The notes under the pieces: model-generated | Database searches by the model: none | Told to the model about the DNA's origin: nothing | The model's input: the letters and a program-made list of their open reading frames with translations, nothing else | Part shown: positions 49,338 through 61,010 of the stretch, in pieces | Layout: each line of letters begins with the position of its first letter | How positions within the stretch are numbered: position 1 is the first letter of the stretch | From: a virus | Length of the DNA: 64,000 nt | Direction: 5' to 3' (one strand) | Virus record (IMG/VR): IMGVR_UViG_3300027754_005427 | Span: 22,927-86,926 of that record | Program-made: the position numbers and the translations under genes

Positions 49338-49880
49338 TTATTCCTTTATAACGATTAATTTGATAAAAACATCTTGATAAACATTTACAAGGTGTTCTGC
49401 GTATCTTGCGATTTCTTCATACTTACCTTCAGCTTCAAGCTGTGCATAGTCTGCATGGATTGAATAGTTGTAATCTAATACCTCAAAATCAACATTGTGA
49501 GTAATTGCATGTCCAGAAGAAGACCCATAGGTTTCTTGATGCCAAAGGCAGTATTTTTTACTGAACTGTTTGAACATCTCAACAGTTAAAGCACGACAGT
49601 GGGTATAATCCCCGAAGAAGTTTCTTGCGAAGTGGTGTGGGAAAGCTATGTCTACTACTGCACCATTTTTGCATACTCTATAAATTTCTTTTATGACATG
49701 ACCCAAATCGTGTATATGTTCTAGGATGTGGTGTGCTTTTACTTCCTCCACTGTGCTGTCTTCGAATGGAAGTTTTTCTGTTTCTAGGTTGTGGAGGTAT
49801 TCTGGTTTGGTGTTTGGATCTGCATCTACATTTACGAATCCCTCAAATCTTTTTAGTCCACCGCCAATATTGATCTTCAT
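49338..49880 (-). CDS. SAM-dependent methyltransferase (Methyltransf_11-like)
   Basis: 180 residues. KINIGGGLKRFEGFVNVDADPNT is a compact motif I-II, and LPFEDSTVEEVKAHHILEHIHDLGHVIKEIYRVCKNGAVVDIAFPH gives motifs IV-V in two consecutive blocks. The protein has HxLEH, the hallmark of this subfamily in sugar-modification clusters. AAGGAC precedes the ATG. Four bases separate it from the TPR-GT9 gene downstream, so they are probably one functional unit. Confidence 0.82.
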   Translation of the reverse strand: MKINIGGGLKRFEGFVNVDADPNTKPEYLHNLETEKLPFEDSTVEEVKAHHILEHIHDLGHVIKEIYRVCKNGAVVDIAFPHHFARNFFGDYTHCRALTVEMFKQFSKKYCLWHQETYGSSSGHAITHNVDFEVLDYNYSIHADYAQLEAEGKYEEIARYAEHLVNVYQDVFIKLIVIKE

Positions 49881-49969
49881 ATTTGTCCTTGTTGTAATGA
49901 CTAATTCTTTTGTAATTGTCCTTGTTATTATTATAAGATAGGAGGCTTGATTTTAGCAAATTTATTTCC

Positions 49970-50037
49970 ATATGTTAGGCAGACTGAGATATGGATTGGA
50001 TTTGCGTCTATATGTTAGGCAGACTGAGATATGGATT
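49970..50037. repeat. Two 28-bp direct repeats containing an inverted repeat
   Basis: 49970-49997 and 50010-50037 are identical over 28 bases, with a 40-bp period. Copy 1 is bracketed by CCATAT and ATATGG, so each unit can form a 5-6 bp hairpin presenting GTTAGGCAGACTGAG. The second copy overlaps the stop codon of the gene at 50036. It lies in the only sizeable gap before 49880, so it may regulate the block downstream on the minus strand. Confidence 0.7.
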
Positions 50038-50443
50038 ATGTGGTTTTTTCTTTTATGAATTCATCTGGTCCATTTATGAAGATTTTGCCGTCATATTGGA
50101 TTATTGCTGGGCAGTTGTGTGTTTGGCAGAATGTTTGGATTTCTATTAAGACATTATCATCCATTTTAGTTCCCATTTCGATAGCTCTGAGAAATTGACC
50201 TTTGCTCCAGTTTTCTACTGATATGATGACTTTTGATTTTTCTGGTTTGAGGTTTTCTGAGAAAAGACCTTGGAGCCAAGCACACTGGTAGGTTTTGCAG
50301 ACTTCTGGTCTGGTTTCGTATATTGAGCAATTTCCTTTAAGGAAATGGCATGGTTTTCCTCCGCCAAATTCGTGGCTGTAGGATTTTCCTTTTAGCCAGA
50401 CACAACAGGCATTGCAATCTCCACATTCTCTATTAATAGTCAT
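50036..50443 (-). CDS. YkgJ-like CxxC-cluster protein (zinc/iron-chelating family)
   Basis: 135 residues from the ATG at 50443, which overlaps the end of the RCC1 gene by 11 bases; a longer frame lies inside that gene. RECGDCNACCVWLKG, PCHFLKGNCSIYETRPEVCKTYQCAWLQG is the cysteine pattern of the YkgJ/UPF0153 family (CxxCxxCC, then C-x-I-Y-x-x-R-P-x-x-C). These proteins bind zinc or an Fe-S cluster; the role is not established. In phages they recur among fibre and hydroxylase genes. Alternative: a metal-dependent modification partner of the adjacent adhesins. Confidence 0.75.
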   Translation of the reverse strand: MTINRECGDCNACCVWLKGKSYSHEFGGGKPCHFLKGNCSIYETRPEVCKTYQCAWLQGLFSENLKPEKSKVIISVENWSKGQFLRAIEMGTKMDDNVLIEIQTFCQTHNCPAIIQYDGKIFINGPDEFIKEKTT

Positions 50444-51602
50444 CTTGATATTGTATCGCTGCTGTAAAATACATGTTACCAGTAGTTTTTTGCCAGTTTG
50501 TTCCATACATTATAGTTTGAACTGGTGATGATTTGTCGACTGATGTGTTGTCGCCTAATTGTCCACTAAAATTCCTTCCCCAAACCCACAAAGTTCCGTC
50601 TGTCTTTATTGCTGTGGTTGCAGATCCACAAGAAACTTGTTTCCATGTTTTTCCAAATGCAACTGTCTGCACTGGAGAACTTCTGTATAATGTAGTATTA
50701 TCTCCTAGTTTACCATAAGAATTATCTCCCCAAAGCCACAAAGTTCCGTCTGTTTTAACGGCTGCTGTGTGTTCATATCCAGAAGAAACTTGTTTCCATG
50801 TTGTTCCACCTGAAATTGTTTGAACTGGTGATGACTTGCTTATAATTGTATTGTCACCTAATTGACCACTTGTATTTTTACCCCAAGTCCACAAAGTACC
50901 ATCTGTTTTTATTGCTGCTGTACTGTTAATACCAGCAGAAACTTGTTTCCAATTATTTGCAAAAGTAATTGTTTGAACTGGTGATGATTTGCTTACAGTA
51001 CTATTATCGCCCAATTGACCGTAAGGATAATTTGTTCCCCAACACCACAATGTACCATCTGTCTTTATAGCTGTTACATTAGAGGTTCCACAAGCAACTT
51101 GTTTCCAGTTTGTACCAAAGGTACATGTTTGAACTGGTGACGATCTATTTGTTGCTGTGTTGTCGCCAATAGTACCACTAAAATTAGCACCCCAACACCA
51201 AAGTGTACCATCTGTCTTTATTGCTGCTGTTGATGCATCCGCACATGAAACTTCTTTCCAGTTTGTAGCAAATGTAATAGTTTGAACTGGTGATTGCTTG
51301 TTTACACTTGTATTGTCACCAAGATTTCCGTTGGTGTTGTCTCCCCAACACCACAAAGTACCGTCTGTCTTTATCGCTGCTGTGAAAAACTGACTAGAAG
51401 AAATTTCTTTCCAGTTTGACCCAAACGCAACTGTTTGTACTGGTGAACTTTTTCTTGCAACTGTATTGTCGCCAAGCTGACCTTGAGTATTATATCCCCA
51501 AGACCACAGATTCCCGCTTTTAAAGTAATCAGCACGAACATAATAGTCTTCAAAATCTACTATAATATTATCGGCATTCTTGAATCTAAATGGTGTTGAC
51601 AT
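50433..51602 (-). CDS. RCC1-repeat adhesin-like protein
   Basis: 389 residues. After about 30 N-terminal residues, seven units of 50 residues carry the pattern G-x-L-W-x-W-G-x-N-x-x-G-Q-L-G-D-N-T and S-S-P-V-Q-T, ending in [11 protein letters not shown]. This is an RCC1/BLIP-II-like seven-bladed propeller. No signal peptide or membrane segment is present, as expected for a virion protein. GGAGG precedes the ATG. Adjacent paralogs at 52086, 53956 and 61011 indicate repeated duplication. Likely tail tip or fibre adhesin. Confidence 0.8.
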   Translation of the reverse strand: MSTPFRFKNADNIIVDFEDYYVRADYFKSGNLWSWGYNTQGQLGDNTVARKSSPVQTVAFGSNWKEISSSQFFTAAIKTDGTLWCWGDNTNGNLGDNTSVNKQSPVQTITFATNWKEVSCADASTAAIKTDGTLWCWGANFSGTIGDNTATNRSSPVQTCTFGTNWKQVACGTSNVTAIKTDGTLWCWGTNYPYGQLGDNSTVSKSSPVQTITFANNWKQVSAGINSTAAIKTDGTLWTWGKNTSGQLGDNTIISKSSPVQTISGGTTWKQVSSGYEHTAAVKTDGTLWLWGDNSYGKLGDNTTLYRSSPVQTVAFGKTWKQVSCGSATTAIKTDGTLWVWGRNFSGQLGDNTSVDKSSPVQTIMYGTNWQKTTGNMYFTAAIQYQDDY

Positions 51603-52089
51603 GTGCCTCCAGATAGAAAACCTTCACAAGATTTTTGGAAATTGAGTGCCACAAAAAAGGCTTGAACATTACCATATCACCAGCGTTAAGTTCAAATGTA
51701 GCTGAGTCATTCCAATTTTCTTTATTGAAGCAGTTTTCTTTTATAAATCCTTGTAGTTCTTCTTGTACTTGCATGACATTCGAGTAGTTCTTTTCCTTGT
51801 GTCTATGCAATTTAAATGTAGTCTTCTCAAGTGGTATTATGCAAACCCAAAGGCTATTATGGTTAAAACTTTCAAAGTGTATGTTATCAAATGTTTTTCT
51901 CAGGATTCCAGATTCCTTCGTGATGGTAATTTCTTGATTGAGGATTTCACCAAATACTTTATGTAAGTTTTCTGGTATTAAATTAAAATCTATGACTTCC
52001 TCACCATATGTGTTTTCTTTGAATTGGAGATCTTTTACCACTTCATATAGATTTTGCGTATTATAAAAATTTTCTATCTGTATAATCAA
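51586..52089 (-). CDS. Possible double-stranded beta-helix (2OG-oxygenase/cupin-like) protein
   Basis: 167 residues from a TTG at 52089 that overlaps the TGA of the upstream RCC1 gene. LWVCIIPLEKTTFKLHRHKEKNYSNVM contains HxHxxE, and ATFELNAGDMVMFKPFLWHSISKN contains the later H, the layout of Fe(II)-binding cupin or 2OG hydroxylase cores. The surrounding strands fit a beta-helix. The gene is embedded between two RCC1 adhesin genes, so it could hydroxylate them or a collagen-like fibre. The family assignment is tentative. Confidence 0.5.
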   Translation of the reverse strand: MIIQIENFYNTQNLYEVVKDLQFKENTYGEEVIDFNLIPENLHKVFGEILNQEITITKESGILRKTFDNIHFESFNHNSLWVCIIPLEKTTFKLHRHKEKNYSNVMQVQEELQGFIKENCFNKENWNDSATFELNAGDMVMFKPFLWHSISKNLVKVFYLEAHVNTI

Positions 52090-53294
52090 AAGTCACCGTC
52101 CTTTATGACTGCTGCGTGATAGCCTCCACAAGCAACTTGTTTCCAATTTGTACCATATGCTGTTGTTTGAACTGGCGATGATCTATTTATAATTGTGTTG
52201 TCACCTAATTGACCGTAAGGAGTATTTACTCCCCAATTCCACAAAGTACCATCTGTTTTTATTGCTGCTGTAAATTTATAACCAGCAGAGACTTGTTTCC
52301 AGTTTGTGCCAAATGCAATTGTTTGAACTGGTGATGATTTGCTTATAATTGTGTTGTCGCCTAATTGTCCATCTGTATTAGAACCCCAACACCATAATGT
52401 TCCATCTGTCTTTATTGCTGTTGTATGATAATAACCAGCAGAAACACTTTTCCAGTTTGTGCCAAATGTTATAGTCTGAACTGGTGAACTTTTTGATATA
52501 ACAGTATTATCGCCAAGTTCTCCTTTATCGCTATTTCCCCAAATCCATAATGTTCCATCGTTTTTTATTGCTGCTGTGGTTCTTCCACCAGCAGAAACTT
52601 GTTTCCAATTTGTGCCATAAGTAACCGTTTGCACTGGTGATGACTTGCTTATTATTGTGATGTCGCCTAATTGTCCATAAGTATTTTTACCCCAAGTCCA
52701 CAAAGTTCCATCTGTTTTTATCGCAGTAGTATAATAGCTTGAACAAGAAACCTGTTTCCAGTTTGTGCCAAATGCAACAGTTTGAACTGGTGAACTTTTT
52801 CGAACAACAGTATTATCTCCTAATTGACCGTTAGTACCATTTGCTCCCCACAACCACAAAGTACCATCTGTCTTTATTGCTGCTGTTTGATAACCAGCAG
52901 AAACTTGTTTCCAATTTGTGCCGAATGTAACAGTTTGAACTGGGGATGATTTATTTGCAGCACTATTGTCACCAAGGGCACCTGCTAAGTTATATCCAAA
53001 CATCCACAGAGTTCCGTCTGTCTTTATCGCTGCTGTATGAAGATTTCCACAAGCAAAACTTTTCCAGTTTGCACCACTAGCAATAGTTTGAACTGGATTT
53101 GAATTGTCTATAATTGTATTGTTACCCAATTCGCCATAACCATTATATCCCCAAGTCATCAACATGGGAGTATTAAACTGGTTCATTATATTTGGGTATA
53201 CGGAAATAAGGTAATCCTTCTCGATCAGGGTTTTGCCAAGATCGACACCTTTCTCATCTATAAATCTAGTTGTAATACTTCCAGTAACTGCCAT
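52086..53294 (-). CDS. RCC1-repeat adhesin-like protein
   Basis: 402 residues: a short N-terminal region (TGSITTRFIDEKGVDLGKTL) and seven RCC1-type units. The units share [23 protein letters not shown] blocks with 53956-55137 at nearly identical DNA, for example the shared ISKSSPVQT and GNSDKGELGDN unit. AAGGA precedes the ATG. It is probably a receptor-binding or accessory fibre protein; the variable loops between conserved Trp/Gly positions are the likely binding surface. Confidence 0.8.
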   Translation of the reverse strand: MAVTGSITTRFIDEKGVDLGKTLIEKDYLISVYPNIMNQFNTPMLMTWGYNGYGELGNNTIIDNSNPVQTIASGANWKSFACGNLHTAAIKTDGTLWMFGYNLAGALGDNSAANKSSPVQTVTFGTNWKQVSAGYQTAAIKTDGTLWLWGANGTNGQLGDNTVVRKSSPVQTVAFGTNWKQVSCSSYYTTAIKTDGTLWTWGKNTYGQLGDITIISKSSPVQTVTYGTNWKQVSAGGRTTAAIKNDGTLWIWGNSDKGELGDNTVISKSSPVQTITFGTNWKSVSAGYYHTTAIKTDGTLWCWGSNTDGQLGDNTIISKSSPVQTIAFGTNWKQVSAGYKFTAAIKTDGTLWNWGVNTPYGQLGDNTIINRSSPVQTTAYGTNWKQVACGGYHAAVIKDGDF

Positions 53295-53295
53295 A

Positions 53296-53952
53296 TTATC
53301 CTTCTGGTGTTGGAGTAGGGCTAGACACTACTTCTTTTAATATTATAGTGTCAATTGAAATATGATCTGCTGCGTTTTCTATTTCGTTTAATTTTGTAAA
53401 TTCCCAATCGAAAGCAGCTTGAACAACCTTGTCTATTTCTGAGATGATTATTTCTAAATCAGACTTCGTAATTTCTATCCAAGTCTGTGGAAATTTCCAG
53501 TGTGCAGTAAGATCGCCTATCGTCAATATTTTTGACGCATATACAGCACGACTTTCCCTGTCTGTACTAACTGTTACTTCTTGTCCTTTAAGGGTTATAT
53601 TTATGTCTTTTATTTCCCTAAATCTTCTTTCTAAAGATAGTTGTTGTTTCAAATTAGCTTTTGCTATTTGTAGTATAAGAGGCTTTACTTCATAGTTTGC
53701 TATTGCAAAATCTTCTGTTATTTCCCAGTTAGGCCCAGTCAATTCCTCTATCTTTGGGTTGTATTCTGGTTTTATTTCCCTTACTTGGAATATCTTTGTT
53801 TCTTCGTTTATAGTCCATGGAACATTTGCTTCGTCTGGGAAATGAACCTTGATGTCTAGCTCAAGCTCCTCTTGGAGAATTGAACTGATCATCCTTGGAT
53901 TCCATTTCAATAAAGTTTGAATTATATTTCCGTTGTTTATTATTGCGTACAT
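53296..53952 (-). CDS. DUF4376 domain protein, fibre-associated
   Basis: 218 residues. The N-terminus (YAIINNGNIIQTLLKWNPRM) and NVPWTINEETKIFQVRE resemble tail-fibre assembly-type starts. Residues 110-200 contain a DUF4376-like domain: RRFREIKDINITLKGQEVTVSTDRESRAVY, WKFPQTWIEITKSDLEIIISEIDKVVQAAFDWEFTKLNEIENA. DUF4376 is found in phage tail and fibre genes. It lies between two RCC1 genes with gaps of a few bases and likely assists fibre assembly or attaches an adhesin. GGAG precedes the start. Confidence 0.7.
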   Translation of the reverse strand: MYAIINNGNIIQTLLKWNPRMISSILQEELELDIKVHFPDEANVPWTINEETKIFQVREIKPEYNPKIEELTGPNWEITEDFAIANYEVKPLILQIAKANLKQQLSLERRFREIKDINITLKGQEVTVSTDRESRAVYASKILTIGDLTAHWKFPQTWIEITKSDLEIIISEIDKVVQAAFDWEFTKLNEIENAADHISIDTIILKEVVSSPTPTPEG

Positions 53953-53955
53953 ATT

Positions 53956-55136
53956 TTATATATCTCCATTTGTTACTGCTACTGTGTGATAACCCCCACA
54001 AGAAACTTGTTTCCAATTTGTGCCATATGCTGTTGTTTGAACTGGCGATGATCTACTTGCTGTTGTATTGTCGCCTAATTGACCGTTATTGGTATTTGCT
54101 CCCCAATTCCACAAAGTGCCATCTGTTTTTATTGCTGCTGTAAATTTATAACCAGCAGAAACTTGTTTCCAGCTTGTACCAAATGCAATTGTTTGAACTG
54201 GCGATGATTTGCTTACAATAGTATTGTCGCCTAATTGTCCATCTGTATTAGAACCCCAACACCATAATGTTCCATCTGTCTTTATTGCTGTTGTATGATA
54301 ATAACCAGCGGAAACCTGTTTCCAGTTTGTTCCAAATGTTATTGTCTGAATCGGTGAACTTTTTCTATTGTTTCCTGATACATAACTTAGATTATCGCCA
54401 AGTTCTCCTTTATCACCATCACCCCAAATCCATAATGTTCCATCGTTTTTTATTGCTGCTGTGGTTCTTCCACCAGCAGAAACACTTTTCCAATTTGTGC
54501 CATAGGCAACAGTTTGCACTGGCGATGATTTATTTGCTACTGTATTTATGCCCAATTGTGCATAATTATTTCTTCCCCAAGTCCACAAAGTTCCATCTGT
54601 TTTTATAGCTGCACAATGGTAAAATCCAGAAGAAACTTGTTTCCAGTTTGTGCCAAATGCAACTGTTTGTACTGGTGAGCTTTTTGGTGCAACAGTATTG
54701 TCGCCAAGCTGACCAAAGGTGACATTCGGCCCCCAAGTCCACAATGTTCCATCTGTCTTAATCGCTGCTGTATAATAACCGCTAGAAACTTGCTTCCAAT
54801 TTGTGCCAAATGCAATTGTCTGGACAGGTGATGATCTATTTATAATTGTGCTGTCGCCTAACTGTCCATTAGCATTTTGCCCCCAAGCCCACAAAGTACC
54901 GTCTGTTTTAATTCCAACTGTATGAGTATTAATACTGCCAGAAATTTGCTTCCAATTTATTCCGCCAGCTACTGTCTGAACTGGATTTGACTTGTTTGCA
55001 ATTGTATTGTCACCAAGCTGACCCACACCATTATATCCCCAAGTAAAAAGTGTATTACCAACGAATTGGTCAAGAAGCCAAGCGTCAGAAACGAAAGCGT
55101 TTTTAAGGTCGCCATCAGGACCAGAAATGAAAGCCA

Positions 55137-55137
<1 letters not shown>
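53956..55137 (-). CDS. RCC1-repeat adhesin-like protein
   Basis: 393 residues: a short unique start (AFISGPDGDLKNAFVSDAWLLDQFVGNTLFTW) and seven RCC1 units. One blade has an extra loop (GDNLSYVSGNNRKSSPIQT) relative to its counterpart in 52086-53294, otherwise the two are close. GGAGG precedes the ATG. The stop/start arrangement with the collagen-like gene (55137) is contiguous. Likely tail adhesin. Confidence 0.8.
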
Positions 55138-57918
<2,781 letters not shown>

Positions 57919-58482
57919 TTAAATTATAACACCTACAACTCCAACCTCCGTAGCATTTTCTACCGCTTTTCTTTTATCTGCAAATGTACCAGCTAGAATT
58001 GAACGAGCTTGTCCATATTCTAAAAGAACAGTTGTCATTTCCTCTATAGAAGAGAAAACAACAGCCGTATTTTCCATGCTAATTAAATTTGGCAAAGGAA
58101 GACCTAACGCTGCTGCTTCTTTTGCAAGAGAAAATACACCTACAAGAAGTGCTACATCAGAGGATGAAATACCTAAATGGTATCCACGACCAGAATCCCA
58201 ACCAATTTTTTCTAAAGCTGCCCATTCATTATCTATATTTTGGAATGACCATGCTTTTGCTTGAGAAAGAGGATCTGGTGCAGCAGTTGGATTATAATTC
58301 CATGCTTGATCAGAAAGATTAGATATAAATTTTCCGATTTCTGAGTCAAGTAAAACTGGCATGGTTATATTTCTTGAAACACCATCTGAATCTGTTTTTA
58401 TCAGATTTATGTTAAAGATATCCTCTGTTGCTATTCCAGAGGCATCTATTCTATTTGTCAAAATAATACTTAAACTTAACAT
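57919..58482 (-). CDS. Virion-associated protein sharing a domain with 31758-32150
   Basis: 187 residues. The N-terminal part (LSLSIILTNRIDASGIATED) is beta-rich, followed by AWNYNPTAAPDPLSQAKAW and the domain IGWDSGRGYHLGISSSDVALLVGVFSLAKEAAALGLPLP. MTTVLLEYGQARSILAGTFADKRKAVENA at the end is the typical helical closing of DUF4376-like fibre proteins. GGAG precedes the ATG. It is directly downstream of the tail-collar genes and therefore likely a fibre component. Confidence 0.6.
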   Translation of the reverse strand: MLSLSIILTNRIDASGIATEDIFNINLIKTDSDGVSRNITMPVLLDSEIGKFISNLSDQAWNYNPTAAPDPLSQAKAWSFQNIDNEWAALEKIGWDSGRGYHLGISSSDVALLVGVFSLAKEAAALGLPLPNLISMENTAVVFSSIEEMTTVLLEYGQARSILAGTFADKRKAVENATEVGVVGVII

Positions 58483-58491
58483 TTTTTTCTC

Positions 58492-59175
58492 CTATACTTT
58501 TATAATGAAGTTAACAACTATTGATGGTAACATAATTCCAACTGGAGTTCCACTTCCTGTGCTAGAATTCGTCACCGAATGCGTATGGTTAGCACTTTCA
58601 GTTCCTGTGGTAGTTGAATGGCTGTGATCAGCACTAACATATCCAGTATTCGGAGTTCCATTGGCACTTCTATTAGCACCATCCCTTAAACCATAGCTAC
58701 CACTTGATCCAACATTTCTCCCCCAACCATGTGTATGGTTAGCAGATGCACCGCCACTAGTGCCTGTATGTGTATGATTGGCACTTTGTGTTCCTACTGT
58801 TGCTGTGTGAGTATGAGATGGGAGATTAGTTTCCGCTAATGTTGCTGTTTCTGCTCCCACATTTGATCCTAAAGTTCTAGCTGTTAAAGAAGCACCTGTT
58901 CCAACACCGATAGGGCATCTTCCACGCATATCTGGCAAGGTGAATGTGGTGTTGGAATTACCAACACCATAGGTTGTACCAATAATCTTAAACAAGTCAC
59001 CATAAGCACTTCTGCTTACAGCATCGCCATTACATATCAACCATCCGTTTGGTGCGGTAGAACCAGCAAACAATCTTATAACTCCAATAGGAGTAATAGA
59101 TGATTGCAAGCCTTGAAAAGAACTACCTTTTGGGGAGTTAGTCGGTATCGAATTATAAGAAAAAGATCCAGCCAA
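58492..59175 (-). CDS. Phage tail collar domain protein (copy 3)
   Basis: 227 residues from a TTG at 59175, behind AGGAG. The collar signature IRLFAGSTAPNGWLICNGDAVSRSAYGDLFKIIGTTYG and NTTFTLPDMRGRCPIGVGTG is complete. The C-terminal domain is full of HTHTxTxG motifs (SHTHTATVGTQSANHTHTGTSGG), as in fibre tips that bind metal in trimeric His clusters. It is nearly identical in its core to 59184 and 59876. Likely a short tail fibre or a baseplate-associated adhesin. Confidence 0.88.
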   Translation of the reverse strand: MAGSFSYNSIPTNSPKGSSFQGLQSSITPIGVIRLFAGSTAPNGWLICNGDAVSRSAYGDLFKIIGTTYGVGNSNTTFTLPDMRGRCPIGVGTGASLTARTLGSNVGAETATLAETNLPSHTHTATVGTQSANHTHTGTSGGASANHTHGWGRNVGSSGSYGLRDGANRSANGTPNTGYVSADHSHSTTTGTESANHTHSVTNSSTGSGTPVGIMLPSIVVNFIIKV

Positions 59176-59183
59176 TTATTCTC

Positions 59184-59867
59184 CTATGTTTTTATAATGA
59201 AGTTTACAACTATTGATGGCGACATAATTCCAAACGCTGTTCCACTTCCAGTATTAGAATTTGTAACCGAATGTGTATGGTTAGCACTTTCATTTCCTGT
59301 GGTAGTTGAATGGGTATGATCAGCACTAATACCTCCAGTACTAGGTTGCCCCGAACTACTAGCTGTGGCTGAGTCCATTAAACCATAAGAACCCGATGTA
59401 CCAGCAGTATGAGAAAAATAGTGTGTGTGGTCTGCACTTTGTCCACCGCTTGTGCCTGTGTGTGTATGATTGGCACTTTGTGTTCCTACTGTTGCTGTGT
59501 GAGTATGAGATGGGAGATTAGTTTCCGCTAATGTTGCTGTTTCTGCTCCCACATTTGATCCTAAAGTTCTAGCGGTTAAAGAAGCACCTGTTCCAACACC
59601 GATAGGGCATCTTCCACGCATATCTGGCAAAGTAAATGTGGAGTTAGAATTACCAACACCATAAGTAGTTCCGATAATCTTAAACAAATCACTATAAGCA
59701 CTTCTGCTTACAGCATCGCCATTACAAATCAACCATCCGTTTGGTGCGGTAGAACCAGCAAACATTTCTATTATCCCAGTCGGAATAATTGGAGGTTTTA
59801 CAGATTCAAACGAACTGCCTTTCGGAAGGTTGGTCGGTATCGTGTTGTAAGAAAAAGATCCAGCCAA
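59184..59867 (-). CDS. Phage tail collar domain protein (copy 2)
   Basis: 227 residues, TTG start at 59867 in the same GGAG-TTG context as copy 3. The collar core (GIIEMFAGSTAPNGWLICNGDAVSRS, FTLPDMRGRCPIGVG) is nearly unchanged, while the His-rich tip segment after GTSGG (YFSHTAGTSGSYGLMDSATA) differs. The divergence concentrated in the tip suggests selection for different receptors. It is eight bases upstream of copy 3. Confidence 0.88.
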   Translation of the reverse strand: MAGSFSYNTIPTNLPKGSSFESVKPPIIPTGIIEMFAGSTAPNGWLICNGDAVSRSAYSDLFKIIGTTYGVGNSNSTFTLPDMRGRCPIGVGTGASLTARTLGSNVGAETATLAETNLPSHTHTATVGTQSANHTHTGTSGGQSADHTHYFSHTAGTSGSYGLMDSATASSSGQPSTGGISADHTHSTTTGNESANHTHSVTNSNTGSGTAFGIMSPSIVVNFIIKT

Positions 59868-59875
59868 TTATTCTC

Positions 59876-60562
59876 CTATGTTTTTATAATGAAGTTTACA
59901 ACTATTGATGGCGACATAATTCCAAACGCTGTTCCACTTCCAGTATTAGAATTCGCAACCGAATGTGTATGTGTGGCACTTCCAGTTCCGAATGTAGTTG
60001 CATGTGTATGATCGGCAGATGAACCGCCAGTTATTGGTGTTCCAGAACTACTTGCAGTAACTGAGTCTATAATACCGCTAGTAGCTCCAGTTGTTCCTAT
60101 AGGTGTTCCATAACTGTGATAGTGATTAGCAGACACACCACCGCTTGTGCCTGTGTGTGTATGGGTGGCACTTTGTGTTCCAACTGTTGCTGTATGAGTG
60201 TGAGATGGGAGATTAGCTTCTGCTAATGTAGCTGTTTCCGCACCTACATTTGATCCTAAAGTCCTAGCTGTTAATCCAGTTCCAGTTCCAACACCGATAG
60301 GACATCTTCCACGCATATCTGGCAAAGTAAATGTGGTGTTTGAATTGCCAGCACCATAAGTCGTGCCTAAAATCTTAAACAAGTCACTATAAGCACTTCT
60401 GCTTACAGCATCGCCATTACATATCAACCATCCGTTTGGTGCGGTAGAACCAGCAAACATTTGTATGCTACCAGATGATATAAAAGTATCTTGAACTGCT
60501 TGAAACGCAGAACCTTTTGGAGAATTAGCTGGTATCATTCCATAGCTAAACGCTCCAGCCAT
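59876..60562 (-). CDS. Phage tail collar domain protein (copy 1)
   Basis: 228 residues from an ATG at 60562 that overlaps the preceding stop (TAATG). The collar core (IQMFAGSTAPNGWLICNGD, LPDMRGRCPIGVGTG) is conserved; the tip (YGTPIGTTGATSGIIDSVTA) is different from those of copies 2 and 3. GGAGG lies nine bases upstream. It is the only copy with an ATG, and could be the ancestral or most strongly expressed one. Confidence 0.88.
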   Translation of the reverse strand: MAGAFSYGMIPANSPKGSAFQAVQDTFISSGSIQMFAGSTAPNGWLICNGDAVSRSAYSDLFKILGTTYGAGNSNTTFTLPDMRGRCPIGVGTGTGLTARTLGSNVGAETATLAEANLPSHTHTATVGTQSATHTHTGTSGGVSANHYHSYGTPIGTTGATSGIIDSVTASSSGTPITGGSSADHTHATTFGTGSATHTHSVANSNTGSGTAFGIMSPSIVVNFIIKT

Positions 60563-61008
60563 TAGTAACTGCCTCCAAATGTAAATACTTGCAAAGCAGT
60601 CGTACTAGCAGTAGTAGTTACTGATACTGATGCATAAAGTTTGTATGTAGAAGGTAACACAAGAGGATTAGTAAATGTTATTGTAGTTGTAAATCCTGCT
60701 GTTGTAGTAGATGGAACTACTGCTGTAACTGCAATTTCATTATAAAGCTGTGCATTAGTACCATCCCATATCCATATACCAACCAAGTTAGCTGCTGTAG
60801 TTGCTGTCATAGAAGTAGAACAAGCATTTACTTGAATGCTGTCAACTCTACAACCATTAGTGGTTGTATTTAAAAGCTGTATAATATTAGCTCCAGCAAG
60901 AGATGCGGTTGCAGTCTTTCCTCTTGTTGTACAAGCTGTTTGTGCTGACATGTCTAAATATCCAATCAAAGGCGATTGAACGAAAATCGGTGTTGCTGTT
61001 ACTGCCAT
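60562..61008 (-). CDS. Beta-rich virion-type protein
   Basis: 148 residues, Thr- and Ala-rich beta strands: TATPIFVQSPLIGYLDMS, GIWIWDGTNAQLYNEIAV, VPSTTTAGFTTTITFTNP. This is typical of phage baseplate or fibre-associated beta-sandwich proteins; I do not recognise a specific family. The GGAGG site precedes the ATG, and the stop overlaps the collar protein start, so it is translated in step with the fibre genes. Confidence 0.6.
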   Translation of the reverse strand: MAVTATPIFVQSPLIGYLDMSAQTACTTRGKTATASLAGANIIQLLNTTTNGCRVDSIQVNACSTSMTATTAANLVGIWIWDGTNAQLYNEIAVTAVVPSTTTAGFTTTITFTNPLVLPSTYKLYASVSVTTTASTTALQVFTFGGSY

Positions 61009-61010
61009 AG

